This document shows, piece after piece, positions 5,936 through 8,487 of a DNA stretch of 8,487 bases. The notes beneath the pieces are model-generated. The model had not been told where the DNA came from. It did not search any database and worked only from the letters and a program-made list of their open reading frames with translations. Position numbers and translations under genes: made by a program. Origin of the DNA: an uncultured Eubacteriales bacterium (GTDB taxonomy: Bacteria > Bacillota > Clostridia > Oscillospirales > Oscillospiraceae); contig USMP01000035.1 in NCBI GenBank assembly GCA_900555795.1, positions 1 to 8,487 on the forward strand. The letters are read 5' to 3'. Position 1 is the stretch's first letter; every line of letters begins with the position of its first letter.

Positions 5936-6427
5936 ATGGCAGCTTTTATCGAATTATTTGGCGGCATTGGCCTGGCATTTTTGGGCGCGGCCCTGGCGGT
6001 GGGCCTGTGCTGCGTTGGCAGCGCCAAGGGCACCGGCATGGTGGGTGAGGCCGCTACCGGCGTGATCAGCGAGGCCCCTGAAAACTTCTCCAAGTGCCTG
6101 ATTCTGCAGGTGCTCCCCGGCACCCAGGGTCTGTACGGCATGGTGGCCTGGTTCTTCGTCCTGCTGACGCTGGGCGTGTTCGGCGGCAACGGCATACAGA
6201 CGCTGACCGTGGCCCAGGGCCTGTCCGTCTTCTGCTCCTGCCTGCCCATCGCTCTGGGCGGCTGGCTGTCCGCCATCTATCAGGGCCGTGTGGCCGCCGC
6301 GTCCATCAATATTGTGGCCAAGCGTCCCGAGGAGGCCACGAAGGGCATCATCCTCTGCGGTATCGTGGAGTTCTACGCCATTCTGTCCCTGCTGGCCACC
6401 ATTCTGCTGCTGATGAACGCTCTGTAA
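5936..6427 (+). CDS. ntpK: V/A-type ATPase rotor ring subunit K (c-subunit), Na+-type
   Basis: 163 residues with four transmembrane helices in two duplicated hairpins, as in E. hirae NtpK. The subunit forms the membrane rotor ring that carries ions past subunit I. The ion carrier is E145 in IVEFYAIL in the fourth helix; the first hairpin has no equivalent acid and instead carries LPGTQGLYG (60-68). The E. hirae NtpK Na+ ligands L61, T64, Q65, Q110 and E139 correspond by motif to L60, T63, Q64, Q116 (in YQGRVAAA) and E145 here, so Na+ rather than H+ is the predicted ion. Other signatures are the GSAKGTGMVGEAA and AKRPEEATKGII loops. The start follows AAGGAGG at 5920-5926 with a 9-base spacing, a strong site that suits a subunit needed in many copies. 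The gene begins one base after the ntpI stop codon. Confidence 0.95.
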   Translation: MAAFIELFGGIGLAFLGAALAVGLCCVGSAKGTGMVGEAATGVISEAPENFSKCLILQVLPGTQGLYGMVAWFFVLLTLGVFGGNGIQTLTVAQGLSVFCSCLPIALGGWLSAIYQGRVAAASINIVAKRPEEATKGIILCGIVEFYAILSLLATILLLMNAL

Positions 6428-6467
6428 TGGGGCGGCAACCAACAAAGGAAAGGCGGTAACACCATAC

Positions 6468-7154
6468 ATGAACGGAATCGAGAAAATTACCGCGCGTATT
6501 GAGCAGGATACCGGCGCTGAGATCGAGGTCATGGAGCGGGAGGCTCAGGCAAAGGCCCAGGAGATCCGCCGCGACTACGCGGCCCAGGCGGCGGCGGCGT
6601 CCGCCAAGGCCGCCGAGGAGGGGCGCCAGGCCGCCCAGCGGCGCCAGCAGCTGCTGGAGAGCGCCGCCCAGATGGAGGCCCGCAGCATGCTTCTGGCCGC
6701 CAAGCAGGACTGCCTGGACGAGGCCTTTGACAAGGCCCTGCAGAAGCTGCTGGGTCTGCCGGAGAACGCCTACGCGGATCTTCTGGCCCGGATTGCGGCG
6801 AAGGCCGCCAAGACAGGACGGGAGGAGATTGTCCTCAACGAACGGGACCGGGCGCGTTTTGGCAGCCAGGTGGCGGCCAAGGCCAACGCCCTGCTGGCCC
6901 AGGCGGCGGCTCCGGATCTGGCCGGGGAGCTGAAGGGCAGCAAGGCCGGCAAGATCCTCTCCAAGGTGGTGACGGGAGCCAGCGCTCTGCTCCAGGGTAC
7001 GGCCCTTCTGACCCTGGCCGCCGATACGGCGGAGATAGAGGGCGGCCTGATCCTCCGGGATGGAAATGTGGAAGTCAACTGCGCCTTTGAGACCCAGCTG
7101 CGCATCCTGCGGGAGAGCATGGCCTCGGAGGTTGCCGCGGCCCTTTTCGCGTAG
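6468..7154 (+). CDS. ntpE: V/A-type ATPase peripheral-stalk subunit E
   Basis: 228 residues. The N-terminal part (about 1-85) is a long Ala/Arg/Glu/Gln-rich coiled coil that should pair with subunit G/H. The C-terminal part is the globular head-binding domain, recognised by LLARIAAKAA, the LNERDRARF segment, and the family ending EGGLILRDGNVEVNCAFETQL near residues 190-210. A segment at about 155-180 (KAGKILSKVVTGASALLQG) precedes that ending and may be an insertion relative to shorter homologues. The ATG at 6468 is preceded by GGAAAGGCGG (6447-6456), a little far from the start (11 bases). It follows ntpK by 40 bases. E is a stator protein that keeps the catalytic head from rotating. A longer gap than elsewhere in the operon follows it. 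Confidence 0.92.
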   Translation: MNGIEKITARIEQDTGAEIEVMEREAQAKAQEIRRDYAAQAAAASAKAAEEGRQAAQRRQQLLESAAQMEARSMLLAAKQDCLDEAFDKALQKLLGLPENAYADLLARIAAKAAKTGREEIVLNERDRARFGSQVAAKANALLAQAAAPDLAGELKGSKAGKILSKVVTGASALLQGTALLTLAADTAEIEGGLILRDGNVEVNCAFETQLRILRESMASEVAAALFA

Positions 7155-7336
7155 CAGAGGCTATCCCCACAATTCCCAGGCAGATGAATACAAAGCGGAG
7201 TGCCGGCGGCGTTCCGGAGGTGCGGCGGCGGTTGGCGTTGCCCCGCCCGCCCGGACCGCCTCCCCGCCCCGTCCCGGGGGGGCGTGCAGCGCCCACGGGC
7301 GGGGAGAGGCGGCACTTCTGAAAAGGAGGATGGCTC
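7155..7336 (+). other. Wide GC-rich gap between ntpE and ntpC
   Basis: 182 bases in an operon whose other junctions are overlaps or short gaps of up to 40 bases. I see no supported gene in it; the frame that runs through it (7060-7398) is a shadow of ntpE and ntpC with Arg/Pro-rich composition. Its second half is almost all G and C and folds into the hairpin listed separately. The ribosome site of ntpC lies at its end. Confidence 0.6.
7256..7312 (+). promoter_or_regulatory. Long GC-rich hairpin in the ntpE-ntpC gap
   Basis: CCGCCT (7256-7261) pairs with AGGCGG (7307-7312). After a 2-base bulge (7305-7306), CCCCGCCC (7262-7269) pairs with GGGCGGGG (7297-7304). After a 1-base bulge, GT (7271-7272) pairs with AC (7295-7296). 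An inner hairpin GGGCG (7280-7284) with CGCCC (7290-7294) around TGCAG closes the top. No T run follows, and it ends 11 bases before the ribosome site of ntpC. An mRNA processing or stability element that tunes subunit amounts is a reasonable inference. Confidence 0.6.
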
Positions 7337-7339
7337 TTG
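7322..7339 (+). promoter_or_regulatory. Ribosome site and TTG start of ntpC
   Basis: AAAGGAGG (7322-7329) is followed directly by an ATG (7330), but that ATG is out of frame with the subunit C protein and has no spacing. The TTG at 7337 is in frame, 7 bases from GGAGG, and gives MAKKLKDTDYL. TTG is therefore taken as the start. Confidence 0.8.
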
Positions 7340-8338
7340 GCAAAGAAGCTAAAGGATACAGATTATCTGTTTATTTCCACCTACCTGCGCTCCCGTGAGC
7401 GGAACCTGCTGACCGCCGCCCGCATGGAGCGGATGATCGACGCCGCCACGGCGGAGGATGCGGCCAAGGTTCTTCAGGAGATTGGCTACGGCGAGTTTTC
7501 CCCCACCAGTGACCGGGAACTGAGCGAGGCCCTGGCCCGGGAGCGGGAGGAACTGTTCGCGGACCTGTATCGGTTTGTGCCGGACAAGGCGGTGGTGGAC
7601 GTATTCAAGGTAAAATACGATTACCACAATGTGAAGACTCTGCTGAAGGCCCAGGCCCTGGAGTTGGACGGAAAGCGGCTGCTGCTGGATGCGGGCCGGG
7701 TAAGCGCGGAGGAACTGACAAGGGCCCTGACAGAGGGGGAGTATGATCAGCTGCCCCCGGCGCTGGGCCAGGCGGCCCGGGAGGCCCGGGAGGTGCTCAG
7801 CGCCACCGGCGACCCCCAGCTGAGCGACTTTGTGCTGGACCGGGCCTATTTTGAGGAGATGCACGCCGCCGCGGAAGCGACCGGCAGCGCATTCCTCCAG
7901 GGCTACGTGCGCCTGCTCACCGACGCCACTAACCTGCGCTCCGCCGTACGCTCGGCCCGGATGGGGAAGGGAAGCGATTTTCTCCATCAGGTGCTCCTGA
8001 GCGGCGGCAGCGTGGATGCGCGTACCCTGGCCAGCCGCAAGGGAGGCGACCTGTCCGCCGCATTCCGGGCGGGAGCGCTCGCCGAGGCCGCCGCTCTGGG
8101 GGATTCCCTTTCCGCGGCCGGCAGCGGGGAATTGACCGCCTTTGAGCGCGCCTGCGACGACGCGGTTATGGCCTACCTGACCCGCGCCCGCCGCATCCCG
8201 TTTGGGGAGCAGGCGGTGGTGGGCTACCTGTACGCCAGGGAAAACGAGTTTACCGCCATCCGTACCATTCTCTCCGGCCGTATGGCCGGTCTGGACGCGG
8301 ACACCATCCGGGAAAGGCTGCGTGAAGCCTATGTCTAA
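7337..8338 (+). CDS. ntpC: V/A-type ATPase subunit C (AC39-type rotor socket)
   Basis: 333 residues, the normal length for the bacterial subunit C (d/AC39 family), an all-helical funnel that sits on the K ring and joins it to the central stalk D/F. Visible family signatures are the opening TDYLFISTYLRSRERNLL (about 8-25), KYDYHNVKTLLKA (93-105), DAYFEEMH-like DRAYFEEMH in the middle, and the end YARENEFTAIRTILSGRM followed by IRERLREAYV, where homologues read E-I-NIR-IL-G. The start is a TTG, chosen because no in-frame ATG lies near the strong ribosome site. The protein has no membrane segment. Its last 8 bases overlap the start of the next gene, which suggests coupled translation with subunit F, its binding partner in the central stalk. 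The gene is intact. Confidence 0.94.
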   Translation: MAKKLKDTDYLFISTYLRSRERNLLTAARMERMIDAATAEDAAKVLQEIGYGEFSPTSDRELSEALAREREELFADLYRFVPDKAVVDVFKVKYDYHNVKTLLKAQALELDGKRLLLDAGRVSAEELTRALTEGEYDQLPPALGQAAREAREVLSATGDPQLSDFVLDRAYFEEMHAAAEATGSAFLQGYVRLLTDATNLRSAVRSARMGKGSDFLHQVLLSGGSVDARTLASRKGGDLSAAFRAGALAEAAALGDSLSAAGSGELTAFERACDDAVMAYLTRARRIPFGEQAVVGYLYARENEFTAIRTILSGRMAGLDADTIRERLREAYV

Positions 8339-8487
8339 CAGTGGATACAAGATCGCGGTCCTGGGCGACAAGGACAGCGTCCTGGGCTTCAAGGCCCTGG
8401 GGCTGGACGTGCCTCCCATGGCCGAGCTGGCCATGCGCCTCAGGGCGGGCGGACTTTCCCTGCCCGATGGCATTCTCACCGTGGCCG
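8331..8487 (+). CDS. ntpG: V/A-type ATPase central-stalk subunit F, 5' part
   Basis: The first 52 residues of a protein that runs off the right edge. It begins MSNSGYKIAVLGDKDSVLGF and continues KALGLDV, the highly characteristic N-terminus of bacterial subunit F, a small protein (about 100 residues) with a CheY-like fold that binds subunit D in the rotating central stalk. The ATG at 8331 overlaps the end of ntpC by 8 bases. The ribosome site is probably GGAAAGG at 8311-8317, inside ntpC. In the E. hirae scheme this gene is ntpG; other schemes call it ntpF or atpF. The genes for subunits A, B and D are expected next but are not in view. Confidence 0.93.
   Translation, partial: MSNSGYKIAVLGDKDSVLGFKALGLDVPPMAELAMRLRAGGLSLPDGILTVA

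Noticed and set aside
4849..6276. 475-codon minus-strand open frame opposite ntpI and ntpK
   Set aside because: It is antisense to clearly conserved membrane proteins and its translation is His/Gln/Gly-rich without family features.
7060..7398. + strand frame crossing the ntpE-ntpC gap, including the ATG at 7330
   Set aside because: Most of it overlaps ntpE and ntpC in another frame and it is Arg/Pro-rich; the ATG has no spacing from the ribosome site.
7349..8479. 376-codon minus-strand open frame opposite ntpC
   Set aside because: It is a shadow of subunit C and the start of subunit F; composition follows GC bias and no motif is recognisable.

Overview
The window reads as chromosomal DNA of a GC-rich, Gram-positive Clostridia-type anaerobe, most likely in the Oscillospiraceae (Oscillibacter/Flavonifractor-like). 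The signs are GC-rich coding sequence, strong AGGAGG-type ribosome sites, a dnaK-dnaJ pair followed by rpiB, and a bacterial V/A-type ATPase operon in the Enterococcus hirae ntp order. This placement is inferred from gene style and order, not from a database search. Every gene I can support lies on the + strand; no tRNA, rRNA, CRISPR array or mobile element is visible.

Region 1 (1-1909), chaperones and a sugar isomerase: the 3' end of dnaK; a strong hairpin in the dnaK-dnaJ gap; a disrupted dnaJ whose J-domain is joined out of frame to its zinc-finger and C-terminal part, with the Gly/Phe linker missing; then rpiB 20 bases further on (from its preferred start).

Region 2 (1910-3361), a spacer with several hairpins and a weak possible promoter, then a membrane-anchored DUF4015-type putative glycoside hydrolase. 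Its last residues look displaced by a one-base indel. A textbook intrinsic terminator closes the region.

Region 3 (3362-8487), an AT-rich regulatory stretch with an extended -10 promoter and a hairpin at the predicted transcript 5' end, then peripheral-stalk subunit G/H, I, K, E, C and the start of F of a V/A-type ATPase. Together these supply the stator stalks (G/H and E), the membrane stator and ion channel (I), the ion-binding rotor ring (K), and the socket and central-stalk parts (C, F). Catalytic A and B and the D shaft are expected just beyond the right edge. Subunit K keeps the residues that bind Na+ in E. hirae NtpK, so a Na+-translocating enzyme is predicted. A long, very GC-rich hairpin sits in the only wide gap of this operon, between subunits E and C.

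I did not find a plainly new biological system. The points most worth a second look are the dnaJ lesion, the apparent second frame break in the DUF4015 gene, the RNA hairpins between operon genes, and the ion-specificity signature.
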